A DNA stretch of 64,000 bases from Clostridia bacterium (GTDB lineage Bacteria; Bacillota; Clostridia; Lachnospirales; Lachnospiraceae), in the NCBI GenBank assembly GCA_910576325.1, contig CAJTIM010000007.1, positions 1 to 64,000 on the forward strand, written 5' to 3'. Under the pieces are notes generated by a model, which worked only from the letters and a program-made list of their open reading frames with translations, made no database searches and had not been told where the DNA came from. Each line of letters begins with the position of its first letter. Positions within the stretch are counted from its first letter, which is position 1. The position numbers and the translations under genes were made by a program. Below, in pieces: positions 1 through 6,758 of the stretch.

Positions 1-1
1 C

Positions 2-79
2 AACATCACCAGCATTGATCCCCAAAATGACAAATCAATGCGTGAGGTATATGGCTTAGATAAAGCATTACGCGAGTAA
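2..79 (+). CDS. C-terminal end of an unidentified protein (partial)
   Basis: The first 79 bases hold an open frame of 25 codons ending in TAA, cut by the window edge. The tail is charged and ends VYGLDKALRE. I do not recognise the family. It is called only because the frame is open to the edge and reads like normal protein. It belongs to the AT-rich left element. Confidence 0.35.
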   Translation, partial: NITSIDPQNDKSMREVYGLDKALRE

Positions 80-149
80 ACTCGCAATAGCGGTTTCCCA
101 TATGCCGGACTGGCGGTTTCCGCCAGCCCGGATATGCGGTTTCACCGCA
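72..149. repeat. Cluster of three short GC-rich hairpins
   Basis: Three palindromes lie within 80 bases of otherwise AT-rich DNA: GCGAG/CTCGC (72-85), CTGGCGG-TTT-CCGCCAG (110-126, extendable with CCGG at 105-108 and 128-131), and TGCGGT-TTC-ACCGCA (135-149). They follow the stop of the partial gene at 79, so one may act as a terminator, but none has a T-run. They resemble the GC-rich palindromes at 11414-11655. Confidence 0.6.
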
Positions 150-162
150 CAAGAATATTCAA

Positions 163-353
163 TGGCTAGAACAAAAGAACCAGCTCTTAGGAATTTTTAT
201 TTAAGCAATATACAAAATAAACTTTTAAGAGAATATATTAAAGAAATAGATGGTGAATTAAAATCACTTGAATTAATGCAAATCTTTGATGAACCCTCTG
301 TTTTAATTGGCTTATATAAAATCATTGATAAATATTATAAAAAATTGGTGTGA
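163..353 (+). CDS. Small hypothetical protein (62 aa)
   Basis: A 62-residue frame starts at ATG 163 and gives a charged, helical-looking sequence (NKLLREYIKEIDGELKSLEL). An earlier in-frame start at 102 would run through the GC-rich hairpins and is unlikely. No clear Shine-Dalgarno site precedes it. Family unknown; it could be a remnant of a larger gene. Confidence 0.35.
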
Positions 354-567
354 ATAAATAAAAATATAGTGTGGTTTGAATATAATAAGTTTGGTATTAT
401 TATAGAAAATAGGTGATTAGAAGAATTAGATTCCATTGTCTTTACTCGTAAAAGTGATAATAACATGTTTAGAAGAAAAGAGATAAGATTGTTGGACGAA
501 CAGTAATTTATACAATACAGCGGATTTAATAAACACAACAATAGAAGAAATTATCTTTGAAGACATT

Positions 568-1131
568 ATGTTTCCGGGTGTCATATTATCAAATTATATT
601 GAGCTACTAGAATGTAAGAAATACTATCCAGATTATCTACAAGTGGATCAAATGATAAATCTATCTATCAATGATAAATTAGATCCTTCTAATTTACAAA
701 AAAATACTGCACTTGTTTATAAAACAAATCTATACATCACAGATGATAAAGGAAATATAGCTTATTTTGATTGTGATATGCAGCATACAGATAATGCCAG
801 GAAAATAAGAAGTCATCACCAAGAATATAAATCTGTTGGAGGGAAAGAAGCATTACATCCTAATATGGATGCCGGGCATTTTGGTATTTCTCTTGGACAG
901 CACCCAAGCATTACTATGGAGCAACATAAGCATACTAATAGATATGGGGTGTGGCGTAAATTTGAAATAGGCTGGAATAGATTATCTGAAGAAGGGCAAA
1001 AAGTAAATGTGAAGGCTGTTTTTTCTGAGGGAGATGAAGAGGGTACATATTCGCCATTCTGGTGTATTCGAGAAACTATTGATAAAGAAGAAGTAAATGA
1101 ATATGTAATAACTAATGATGACTTGCAATAG
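568..1131 (+). CDS. DNA/RNA non-specific nuclease-like toxin domain, possibly a 5'-truncated gene
   Basis: The C-terminal half contains AGHF followed by a stretch that ends WNRLSEEGQKVNVKAVFSEG and a final beta-rich segment. This resembles the nuclease module at the C-terminus of polymorphic toxins (His-containing HNH-like fold). The frame is open back to 487 with protein-like sequence but no ATG and no good ribosome site, so the true N-terminus may have been lost. The next gene at 1172 looks like its usual downstream partner. I infer a toxin/immunity-type remnant; nuclease activity is unproven. Confidence 0.45.
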   Translation: MFPGVILSNYIELLECKKYYPDYLQVDQMINLSINDKLDPSNLQKNTALVYKTNLYITDDKGNIAYFDCDMQHTDNARKIRSHHQEYKSVGGKEALHPNMDAGHFGISLGQHPSITMEQHKHTNRYGVWRKFEIGWNRLSEEGQKVNVKAVFSEGDEEGTYSPFWCIRETIDKEEVNEYVITNDDLQ

Positions 1132-1171
1132 ATAAATAAGACGTTATTAAATATAGAAGGACAATAATACT

Positions 1172-1585
1172 ATGACAATTTTTATTTGTGTAGATGATAG
1201 CAATGGTATGCTATTTAATCATAGACGACAAAGTAGAGACGAAGCTGTTTTAAAAGATATGTTGTCTATTACAGAAGAAAAAGTCTGGATGAATACATAT
1301 TCTTCAAAACTATTTAGTAGGATTTCTGATAAAGTTATTGTAGAAGATGATTTGTTTGGATGTGCTCCAAAGGAAAGCTGTTGCTTTGTAGAAAATATTC
1401 CATTGAAACCACATGAGGATAAATTGGATGTTATAATTGTTTATTATTGGAATCGGGCATATCCGGCAGATGTATATTTGGATATAGATTTAAATTTGGG
1501 CTGGGAAATTACACATACTAAAGAATTTGGAGGAACCTCACATGAAAAAATTACACGAAAGATATACAAGCGCAAAAAGCAATAA
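1172..1585 (+). CDS. Small protein next to nuclease genes (putative immunity or accessory protein)
   Basis: A 137-residue protein beginning MTIFICVDDSNGMLFNHRRQS, with later WNRAYPAD and SHEKITR. From memory this type is common in Clostridia directly upstream of, or between, secreted nuclease genes and is sometimes mislabelled ribonuclease Z. I see no metallo-beta-lactamase motifs that would support that label. Its 3' end overlaps the start of the lipoprotein nuclease gene at 1542 by 44 bases, which suggests translational coupling and a linked role, perhaps immunity. Confidence 0.6.
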   Translation: MTIFICVDDSNGMLFNHRRQSRDEAVLKDMLSITEEKVWMNTYSSKLFSRISDKVIVEDDLFGCAPKESCCFVENIPLKPHEDKLDVIIVYYWNRAYPADVYLDIDLNLGWEITHTKEFGGTSHEKITRKIYKRKKQ

Positions 1586-2675
1586 AACGATTTCCTTATT
1601 AATCTTTTTGGTTGCTATTGTATTATCAGTTTCAGCTTGTGGTAGCTCTACTACTATAGAAACAGATTCGGAATCGGAAGTTGAGGAGATTCAGGGAATT
1701 GAAGAAGAACCAATAGACGTTCCAGAAGAGGAACCACCTACAGAAGAGCAGATAGAAGAGGTTCTTTCTATTGATGAAATTGTTACCAGCTTTGAGCCGG
1801 AAGCTTCTGTTGATATTCCTGACTATGCTGGTGAACTATATGTCATAATGAATGATAATATTCCTTTTTTTACTAAAGACAATCTTCCGACAACATCCTT
1901 TGAATATTATTCAGAGTTGGATGAATTGGGAAGATGTGGAGTTGCCTGTGCGAATATAGGACAAGATCTCATGCCGACAGAAGAACGTGAAGGTATTGGA
2001 CAAATAAAGCCTTCAGGATGGCAGACCATAAAATATGATAATGTAGATGGAAAATATTTGTACAATAGATGTCATTTAGTTGGTTATCAGTTGTCAGGAG
2101 AAAATGCAAATGAAAAGAATTTGATTACGGGAACCCGATATTTGAATGTACAAGGAATGCTTCCGTTTGAGAATATGATAGCTGATTACGTGAAAGAAAC
2201 AGACAATCACGTATTATATAGAGTAGCACCAATTTTTGATGAAGATGATCTTTTGGCTTATGGTGTTCTGATGGAAGGCTGGTCTGTGGAAGATGAAGGA
2301 GACGGGATATGCTTTAATGTATTTGTATATAATGTACAGCCTGATATTGTTATAGATTATGCCACCGGCAACAGTCAGATGGATGAACGTGCGTTAGCAT
2401 CTACAGAGCCGGAACCGATAGAATCGCAAGACAGTAATCCAGATACACAAAATGGGAATGAGCCCCGTACGCCGGCGCCTCAAGAATCTGTAGAACAACA
2501 GGAACCTACACCGGCTGGTACAGATTATATATTAAATACAAATACGAAGAAGTTTCATTATCCTGCCTGTGGAAGTGTAAAGCAGATGGCCGAAAAGAAT
2601 AAACAGTTTTATTCTGGAAACAGGGACGATGTGATTGCTATGGGATATGATCCTTGTAAGAAGTGTAATCCGTAG
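1542..2675 (+). CDS. Lipoprotein DNA/RNA non-specific endonuclease (EndA/NUC-like)
   Basis: ATG 1542 follows a GGAGGA site by 7 bases. Residues 1-33 are a lipoprotein signal with lipobox VSAC (Cys33), so the enzyme should be anchored outside the membrane. An acidic spacer (about 38-80) leads to the nuclease domain with NRCH (His178 the likely general base) and GENANEKNLITGTRYLN, whose Asn residues bind the metal in this superfamily. A Glu/Pro-rich linker (about 285-325) precedes a C-terminal module with two Cys around FHYPAC and CKKCNP, typical of a small metal-binding domain. It would degrade extracellular DNA or RNA. The start at 1527 was rejected because it overlaps the ribosome site. Confidence 0.85.
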   Translation: MKKLHERYTSAKSNKTISLLIFLVAIVLSVSACGSSTTIETDSESEVEEIQGIEEEPIDVPEEEPPTEEQIEEVLSIDEIVTSFEPEASVDIPDYAGELYVIMNDNIPFFTKDNLPTTSFEYYSELDELGRCGVACANIGQDLMPTEEREGIGQIKPSGWQTIKYDNVDGKYLYNRCHLVGYQLSGENANEKNLITGTRYLNVQGMLPFENMIADYVKETDNHVLYRVAPIFDEDDLLAYGVLMEGWSVEDEGDGICFNVFVYNVQPDIVIDYATGNSQMDERALASTEPEPIESQDSNPDTQNGNEPRTPAPQESVEQQEPTPAGTDYILNTNTKKFHYPACGSVKQMAEKNKQFYSGNRDDVIAMGYDPCKKCNP

Positions 2676-2692
2676 ATTTGCAAAAAATTCAC

Positions 2693-2721
2693 TTGAAAAC
2701 CATAAGTATATCATTTATAAT
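2693..2721 (+). promoter_or_regulatory. Sigma-A promoter for the antisense RNA
   Basis: TTGAAA (2693-2698), a 17-base spacer and a perfect TATAAT (2716-2721) lie just after the nuclease gene. Transcription should begin near 2728 and run rightward into the terminator ending at 2839. Confidence 0.75.
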
Positions 2722-2727
2722 CAGTGT

Positions 2728-2839
2728 AGAAGGTAACGGAGATATTGGATCGTCCCCATTACCCTAGACGGAAACTAATGCAAAATGATTTACAAGCTAC
2801 ATGAGCTATCCCCTATTTGCGGTAGAGGATAGCTTTTTT
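2728..2839 (+). ncRNA. RatA-like antisense RNA (type I antitoxin)
   Basis: A transcript of about 110 bases is bounded by a consensus promoter and a strong intrinsic terminator and has no open frame of note. It faces a tiny membrane-peptide gene on the other strand (2844-2927) and would overlap the 3' part of that mRNA. This is the txpA/ratA layout of Bacillus. The function is inferred from arrangement; base pairing in vivo is not shown. Confidence 0.6.
2804..2839 (+). terminator. Intrinsic terminator of the antisense RNA
   Basis: AGCTATCC (2804-2811) pairs with GGATAGCT (2827-2834) and is followed by a run of T. Confidence 0.8.
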
Positions 2840-2843
2840 CTGT

Positions 2844-2927
2844 CTATTTACGGTTGCTGTGATTATCTATGTAAGTCAAGGCGGCAAATACCACCAGAAG
2901 CAACGTCAAAATTTCTAACGTATTCAC
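2844..2927 (-). CDS. Small hydrophobic toxin peptide, TxpA/holin-like (27 aa)
   Basis: A GTG start at 2927 lies 7 bases after a strong AAAGGAG site on the minus strand. The peptide is one hydrophobic helix (LEILTLLLVVFAALTYID) with a short charged tail NHSNRK. Such peptides damage the membrane when overproduced and are held down by an antisense RNA; here an RNA with its own promoter and terminator converges on its 3' end. It is too short for normal gene calling. Toxicity is inferred from the family type. Confidence 0.65.
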   Translation of the reverse strand: MNTLEILTLLLVVFAALTYIDNHSNRK

Positions 2928-2998
2928 AATAATCTCCTTTCCGTTTCCGAAAAGGGCAACCGAGGAACTATCCCCATACTGCTACACTGATTAAAATT

Positions 2999-3027
2999 AG
3001 ATTACCATATATGACAGAAAACGGCAA
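2999..3027 (-). promoter_or_regulatory. Promoter of the small toxin gene
   Basis: On the minus strand TTGCCG (3027-3022), a 17-base spacer and TAATCT (3004-2999) precede the toxin start by about 70 bases, which leaves a structured leader. Both transcripts of the locus begin with nearly the same bases (ATCAGTGTAG). Confidence 0.55.
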
Positions 3028-3160
3028 GATTTTTATTCGGGATTGGATATTTTTGCAAAGAAGTTTCTGCGTAGATTTCTATACCATTTCAAAACCACCT
3101 TGCATACTTTTCCACCATCCATCACATACTACTTTAAAAAAAGAGAGGACATATATTATT

Positions 3161-3361
3161 ATGGATAATCAAGAGAAAGTATACAACTATCTGAAATCTT
3201 TTATGGAAGAAAAAGGATATCCGCAATCGATCCCTCAGATGTCCAGAGATCTTAATATTCCAGAGCATGAGGTCAAGGAAGCAATAGACAAGTTGCAACA
3301 ATCTGGAAGAATAAAAATTACCACTGTTCCAAAGAAAGTTACAATAGAATTTTGTGATTGA
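3161..3361 (+). CDS. Small winged-helix protein (66 aa)
   Basis: ATG 3161 follows an AGAGAGGA site. The 66 residues form a helix-turn-helix pattern (IPQMSRDLNIPEHEVKEAIDKL) followed by a short beta wing (GRIKITTVPKKVTIEF), like the N-terminal domain of LexA or small MarR-type regulators. It lies alone between two terminators, just upstream of a toxin-antitoxin pair. Longer upstream starts are not supported by a ribosome site. Target unknown. Confidence 0.65.
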   Translation: MDNQEKVYNYLKSFMEEKGYPQSIPQMSRDLNIPEHEVKEAIDKLQQSGRIKITTVPKKVTIEFCD

Positions 3362-3399
3362 AATTAAGGGAAATAAAATAATTAGATGCATAGAAACAG

Positions 3400-3436
3400 C
3401 CAGTCTATTCGTTACTGTTTAGTAGACTGGTTTTGT
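3400..3436 (+). terminator. Intrinsic terminator
   Basis: CCAGTCTA (3400-3407) pairs with TAGACTGG (3423-3430), followed by TTTTGTTTT. It closes the small winged-helix gene. Confidence 0.75.
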
Positions 3437-3452
3437 TTTGCAATAAAATCCC

Positions 3453-3482
3453 TTGAAAAATATATACATAAAATGATATAAT
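3453..3482 (+). promoter_or_regulatory. Promoter of the YefM/RelE-type operon
   Basis: TTGAAA (3453-3458), an 18-base spacer and TATAAT (3477-3482), about 50 bases before the antitoxin start. Confidence 0.65.
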
Positions 3483-3532
3483 ATGACTATATTTTGAATG
3501 AAATAGACTAATATCTATAGAAAGGGCGCATT

Positions 3533-3814
3533 ATGGAAGCAATCAGACCATCTTCAGATTTAAGAAACCATTATAGTGAAATATCCAGACAATGCCACGA
3601 AGAAAGAAATCCTGTCATTATTACAGTAAATGGCCGTGGTGATACAGCGATTTTGGGCTTACAAGATTATTACCAGATGAAATCAGAACTAGAACTATTG
3701 CGTACACTGGCAGAGGCTGAAAATGATGTTGTGAATGGAAGAGTAGCACCGATGCAAGACACATTCGATGATATCAGAAAATCCTTGTTGGAGAGAAAAG
3801 CGGATGAAATATAA
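3533..3814 (+). CDS. Phd/YefM-type antitoxin
   Basis: A 93-residue protein with the Phd/YefM N-terminal DNA-binding pattern (IRPSSDLRNHYSEISRQC, then NPVIITVNGRGDTAILGLQDYYQMK) and an acidic toxin-binding tail. It should bind and neutralise the toxin encoded next and repress its own promoter. Its last 11 bases overlap the toxin gene, typical of coupled type II systems, which stabilise mobile elements. Confidence 0.85.
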   Translation: MEAIRPSSDLRNHYSEISRQCHEERNPVIITVNGRGDTAILGLQDYYQMKSELELLRTLAEAENDVVNGRVAPMQDTFDDIRKSLLERKADEI

Positions 3815-4115
3815 TATAGTCAGGACAGACAAGGCAGATGAACAATTAAGGGAGATTATTTTTTATATTGCAGATGATTCTGGCAGCATAAACATAGCAT
3901 TAAATTACCTTGATAAAATTGAGAAAGTAATAGGCCGATTAGAAGACTTTCCCATGTCTGGAAGTATACCACGATATTCTATTTTGAGGAAACAGGGATA
4001 TAGAGTTCTTATTGTAGAAAGGCATCTGGTATTTTATAAGATTAATGAGGATAAAAAAGAGGTTATTATATATGCGATTGTGGATGGAAGAAGGGAATAC
4101 AGGAATTTAATTTGA
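3804..4115 (+). CDS. RelE/ParE-family toxin
   Basis: A 103-residue protein with the RelE/ParE fold pattern: helical N-terminus (DKADEQLREIIFYIADDSG), then PMSGSIPRYSILRKQGYRVLIVERHLVFYKI and a final strand VIIYAIVDGRREY. Conserved basic and aromatic residues of the fold are present (Arg in GYRVL, Tyr in HLVFYKI). I start at ATG 3804, inside the antitoxin end; the earlier ATG at 3768 lies deep inside that gene. It could be an mRNA nuclease (RelE) or gyrase poison (ParE); sequence alone does not decide. Confidence 0.85.
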   Translation: MKYNIVRTDKADEQLREIIFYIADDSGSINIALNYLDKIEKVIGRLEDFPMSGSIPRYSILRKQGYRVLIVERHLVFYKINEDKKEVIIYAIVDGRREYRNLI

Positions 4116-4135
4116 TTGATTTTGGGATGAAGAGA

Positions 4136-4164
4136 GCCAGTCCGGATAGTGGGCCGGCCCTTTT
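4136..4164 (+). terminator. Intrinsic terminator after the toxin-antitoxin operon
   Basis: GCCAGTCC (4136-4143) pairs with GGGCCGGC (4151-4158) with one mismatch and one wobble, followed by CCTTTT. Confidence 0.6.
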
Positions 4165-4217
4165 GAATTTTGATAAAGGAGCAATATTTAATGGCTCCCT
4201 TATCGTTTCAATCAATT

Positions 4218-4361
4218 TTAATCATGCTTTTTAATAGAAAGGTGAAAAAACTTTCCTGCTTGAATTTCAAGATCATGTTTGCTGTCTTTTGTGAAAATTT
4301 TAATTGTAATTATGCAAGAAATAGAAATTACAATAACAGTAACAGCAATCGTTATATCCAT
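4218..4361 (-). CDS. Small single-span membrane protein (47 aa)
   Basis: On the minus strand ATG 4361 lies 7 bases after a good GGAGGT. The peptide has one membrane helix (ITIAVTVIVISISCIITIKIF) and a polar tail containing LEIQAGKFFHLSIKK. The rightward frame over the same bases is low-complexity with no ribosome site. Function unknown; tails of this kind occur on many tiny phage and conjugative-element membrane proteins. Confidence 0.5.
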   Translation of the reverse strand: MDITIAVTVIVISISCIITIKIFTKDSKHDLEIQAGKFFHLSIKKHD

Positions 4362-4477
4362 AGCGTTACCTCCAATCTAAAATTTTTATAGATGAGCGAT
4401 GTACGCCGTTTGTACACCGGTTTTCTATTATAATAATAGCACTGGCGAAAGAGGAAAGCAATATTTTTCCAAATTTC

Positions 4478-4505
4478 TTGACAAATGATTTCAAGAGAGT
4501 ACAAT
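4478..4505 (+). promoter_or_regulatory. Promoter of the nucleotidyltransferase-fold gene
   Basis: Perfect TTGACA (4478-4483), 16-base spacer, TACAAT (4500-4505); the gene begins 59 bases further on. Confidence 0.6.
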
Positions 4506-4563
4506 AAAATGATTTAACAAAATGTTAGATGGTCGGCATGGGAATAATTTTTAAAGGAGACGA

Positions 4564-5223
4564 ATGAAAATGTATAATTTCCAGTATGTATCAAAACGAC
4601 ATCTATCCCCTGTGAAACACAACCTAATACAGATTATTAATTTAGTACAAGATGATCTTTGCGAAGATTTTACTTTTCGCTATGATTTTGTAGGCAGTGT
4701 CAAACGAAATATGGTGACACATGATGTAAAATCCAATAAAGGTTTTGATTTTGATGTTAATATACAAGTAAATGATGATGAATGCAGATTTTCAGCAAAA
4801 GAGATCAAAACCAAAATCATGTTTGCACTTAATAAGGTTGTTCATCATTATGGGTATGATAATGCTGAAGATTCTACACGGGTTCTTACAATAAAGGTAA
4901 AGGATAAGCAAAATTCAAGCATATTACATAGCTGTGATTTTGCTATAGTAAATAATTACATAGATGATGATGGTAATGAATGCCAGGAATATATCCATTT
5001 TAATAAGAAGCAAAGGTCTTATACATGGGAAGAACAGCCATATGGATATTATCTTTTAGATGAAAAAGTTGCATGGATTAGAGATAATGGATATACAGAC
5101 GAAATGAGAAAGTTATATTTGCGTAAGAAGAATTTCAATACCGATTTAAATAAACATTCAAGAAGCATTTATGCTGAAACGGTACACGAAATTTGTCAGA
5201 AGCATGACTATTACAATTCATAA
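4564..5223 (+). CDS. Nucleotidyltransferase-fold protein, specificity unknown
   Basis: The 219-residue protein shows the minimal NTase pattern: Gly44-Ser45 in FVGSVKR, the acidic pair Asp62/Asp64 in FDFDVNI, and a third acid Asp125 in HSCDFAIV. These would hold two metal ions for transfer of a nucleotide. The rest is alpha/beta with an aromatic motif RSYTWEEQPYGYY. It stands alone with its own promoter, so it is not in an obvious toxin-antitoxin pair or CBASS operon. It could modify tRNA, a protein or make a signal nucleotide; I cannot tell which. Confidence 0.6.
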   Translation: MKMYNFQYVSKRHLSPVKHNLIQIINLVQDDLCEDFTFRYDFVGSVKRNMVTHDVKSNKGFDFDVNIQVNDDECRFSAKEIKTKIMFALNKVVHHYGYDNAEDSTRVLTIKVKDKQNSSILHSCDFAIVNNYIDDDGNECQEYIHFNKKQRSYTWEEQPYGYYLLDEKVAWIRDNGYTDEMRKLYLRKKNFNTDLNKHSRSIYAETVHEICQKHDYYNS

Positions 5224-5371
5224 CTTGAAATTATATAAGGCTTGAAAGAACGATTTCATAGCCGTATTTAAGAAGTATATAATAGTATTGGCGAATATTG
5301 GTTACAAATAAATTCCATATCAGATACACATAATGTATAGATAGATTATGTTGAAGTATCAGCCAAGATAG

Positions 5372-5427
5372 TGTACTATGTAGTACATAGATTTGATGAA
5401 GATAAATTAAAATATATGTACTACATA
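5372..5427. promoter_or_regulatory. Two palindromic operators upstream of the ribbon-helix-helix gene
   Basis: CTATGTAGTACATAG (5376-5390) is a perfect 15-base palindrome around one central base; TATGTACTACATA (5415-5427) is a second copy in the complementary central form. They lie in the leader of the gene at 5451. A related site is at 6039-6052. They are probable binding sites of that protein. Confidence 0.6.
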
Positions 5428-5450
5428 GATCGCAATTGGAGGAAATTCAG

Positions 5451-5990
5451 ATGGAAGAAAATAAAAAGCAAACAACATTAACACAAAAGGATTATCAGAA
5501 AAAATATGATAAGAAAACAAAGATGGTTTCTGTAAAGTATGTATTATCCGATATGTCAGACCATGATAGATTGATGGATTATCTTAAAAGAACGGATCAG
5601 ACGGCTAATAGTTTTATAAAAAAGTTAATAAATGGCTTTTTTGAAAAGGGATATGATAGATATAGTAGTTATCCAATACCAAAAGAGTACGAAAAAAGGG
5701 AATACTATAAATTTGATTGTATTAGTGATGAATATTTTGAGAAATTAAAAGAGATTTTAAGAGGTGAGGAGGAAAAATATAATATGGTCTTAGATTATTA
5801 TGATAGCTGCATAAAGGATGAAATAGAATATGCTTTTGAAGATAAAGGGGGCGAATTCGAAGAGTGGGTTGATTTTTTCGAGGAAAGTATAAATAATGGC
5901 GAGGTGGATTTGAATTTATCTGGAAGAGATTTTAAAAAGATGATAGGTGAAAGTATGAGCCAAATTATTAAAGAAATTTTTTGTGGTTAA
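5451..5990 (+). CDS. Ribbon-helix-helix DNA-binding protein with acidic C-terminal domain
   Basis: ATG 5451 follows GGAGG by 8 bases. Residues about 20-65 fit a ribbon-helix-helix domain: a basic strand (KTKMVSVKYVLSD) then two helices (HDRLMDYLKR, NSFIKKLINGFF). The last 100 residues are acidic and helical. Such proteins act as dimers on short palindromes; matching palindromes flank the gene on both sides, which suggests autoregulation. The gene sits just before the TubR/TubZ-like module, so a role in replication or copy control is possible. Exact role unknown. Confidence 0.55.
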   Translation: MEENKKQTTLTQKDYQKKYDKKTKMVSVKYVLSDMSDHDRLMDYLKRTDQTANSFIKKLINGFFEKGYDRYSSYPIPKEYEKREYYKFDCISDEYFEKLKEILRGEEEKYNMVLDYYDSCIKDEIEYAFEDKGGEFEEWVDFFEESINNGEVDLNLSGRDFKKMIGESMSQIIKEIFCG

Positions 5991-6038
5991 TCCCATATCA
6001 CATTTTATCTGATTTGTCAAGTGTAGCAAAAACAAAAA

Positions 6039-6052
6039 TATGTATTACATAG
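6039..6052. promoter_or_regulatory. Third copy of the palindromic operator
   Basis: TATGTATTACATAG matches the two sites upstream of 5451 except at the centre, and overlaps a TTGACA hexamer (6053-6058). It could link control of the ribbon-helix-helix gene and the downstream segment. Confidence 0.4.
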
Positions 6053-6062
6053 TTGACAAGCG

Positions 6063-6105
6063 AAACACTATATGTAGATGTAAAAGTCTATATATAGTGT
6101 TTTTT
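6063..6105 (+). terminator. Intrinsic terminator
   Basis: AAACACTATATGTAGA (6063-6078) pairs with TCTATATATAGTGTTT (6087-6102) with one mismatch, followed by T residues. It closes the ribbon-helix-helix gene. Confidence 0.75.
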
Positions 6106-6267
6106 GAATTTATGGGCAAAAATTTTTTAAAATTTTTCTGTTTAAACGTAGAAAATATAGATACAACTTTATTATTTATAAGTTGTACAGAGAAAATTTA
6201 ATTTGAAAAGTAGAAGATAGTTATGATCAACAATATTTTTTACCATCAAATGACGAGAGGAAAGATA

Positions 6268-6348
6268 TTGAAAAAATTCTTCTCAAAGTGGGGAAAAGCC
6301 AGATTAGAATGTGTATTTAATATTGAAAGACAAAATCAGTGTAGTTAG
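6268..6348 (+). CDS. Possible 26-residue leader peptide
   Basis: A TTG codon 6 bases after GAGAGGA opens a 26-residue basic frame (MKKFFSKWGKARLECVFNIE...). It lies in the long untranslated stretch before the TubR-like gene, together with the mini-ORF at 6379. It may be a leader peptide or a small cationic peptide; length and start make this uncertain. Confidence 0.3.
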   Translation: MKKFFSKWGKARLECVFNIERQNQCS

Positions 6349-6364
6349 AGAAGTAGATATATGA

Positions 6365-6413
6365 AGGAGGGATTCATAATGAGGGAGTAAAGGCTGAGAA
6401 GCCTATATTTTTT
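6365..6413 (+). promoter_or_regulatory. Mini-ORF plus hairpin leader (possible attenuator) before tubR/tubZ
   Basis: A very strong AAGGAGGG site (6364-6371) precedes ATG AGG GAG TAA (6379-6390), a three-residue ORF. One base after no gap comes AGGCT-GAGA-AGCCT (6391-6404), a 5-bp stem with a GNRA loop, then ATA and six T. A ribosome on the mini-ORF would cover the hairpin. I infer possible attenuation of the downstream tubR-tubZ genes; the stem is short for a terminator. Confidence 0.4.
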
Positions 6414-6482
6414 CAGATTGACGTCAGAATTAAAAAAGTAATTATAAGAAATAGAGAATATATGAACAGGAGGTGAAACGAA

Positions 6483-6758
6483 GTGGAAGACAATTTAAAC
6501 AGAATACAGTATGTTATTCTCAACATTATGAGAAAACGCAAAGCAGTAGATCATATGCACTCGATGTCATGCAATGAAATTTGCGAGATTGAAAAGCGGT
6601 GCAAGGTAACAACAATTTATAAACATATTCGCATCTTGGAGAATATGAGATATGTAAAAAAGGGAGCAAAGATCGAGAGGGCATTTGGCTACATATTAAC
6701 AGAGAAGGCACTGAATCTATTACCTAAAGAAGAGATGGAGGAAAACAAGAATGAGTGA
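6483..6758 (+). CDS. TubR-like winged-helix protein
   Basis: GTG 6483 follows a consensus AGGAGGTGA. The 91 residues form a winged helix (MSCNEICEIEKRCKVTTIYKHIRILENMRYVKKG, then a wing with GYILTEKA). It overlaps the start of the TubZ-like gene by 8 bases, as expected for a translationally coupled pair. In type III partition systems TubR binds a centromere (tubC) and hooks it to TubZ filaments. The position and fold fit TubR; no clear iteron array was found nearby, so the centromere is not located. Confidence 0.6.
   Translation: MEDNLNRIQYVILNIMRKRKAVDHMHSMSCNEICEIEKRCKVTTIYKHIRILENMRYVKKGAKIERAFGYILTEKALNLLPKEEMEENKNE

Noticed and set aside
1172-1585. Ribonuclease Z
   Set aside because: No HxHxDH metal site and only 137 residues; the label is a common carry-over error.
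3011-3160. Upstream extension of the 66-residue winged-helix protein
   Set aside because: The added 50 residues look non-coding, and the ribosome site fits ATG 3161.
4170-4391. Rightward 73-codon frame with Asn/Ser-rich end
   Set aside because: Low-complexity sequence and no ribosome site; the opposite strand has a better small gene at 4218-4361.
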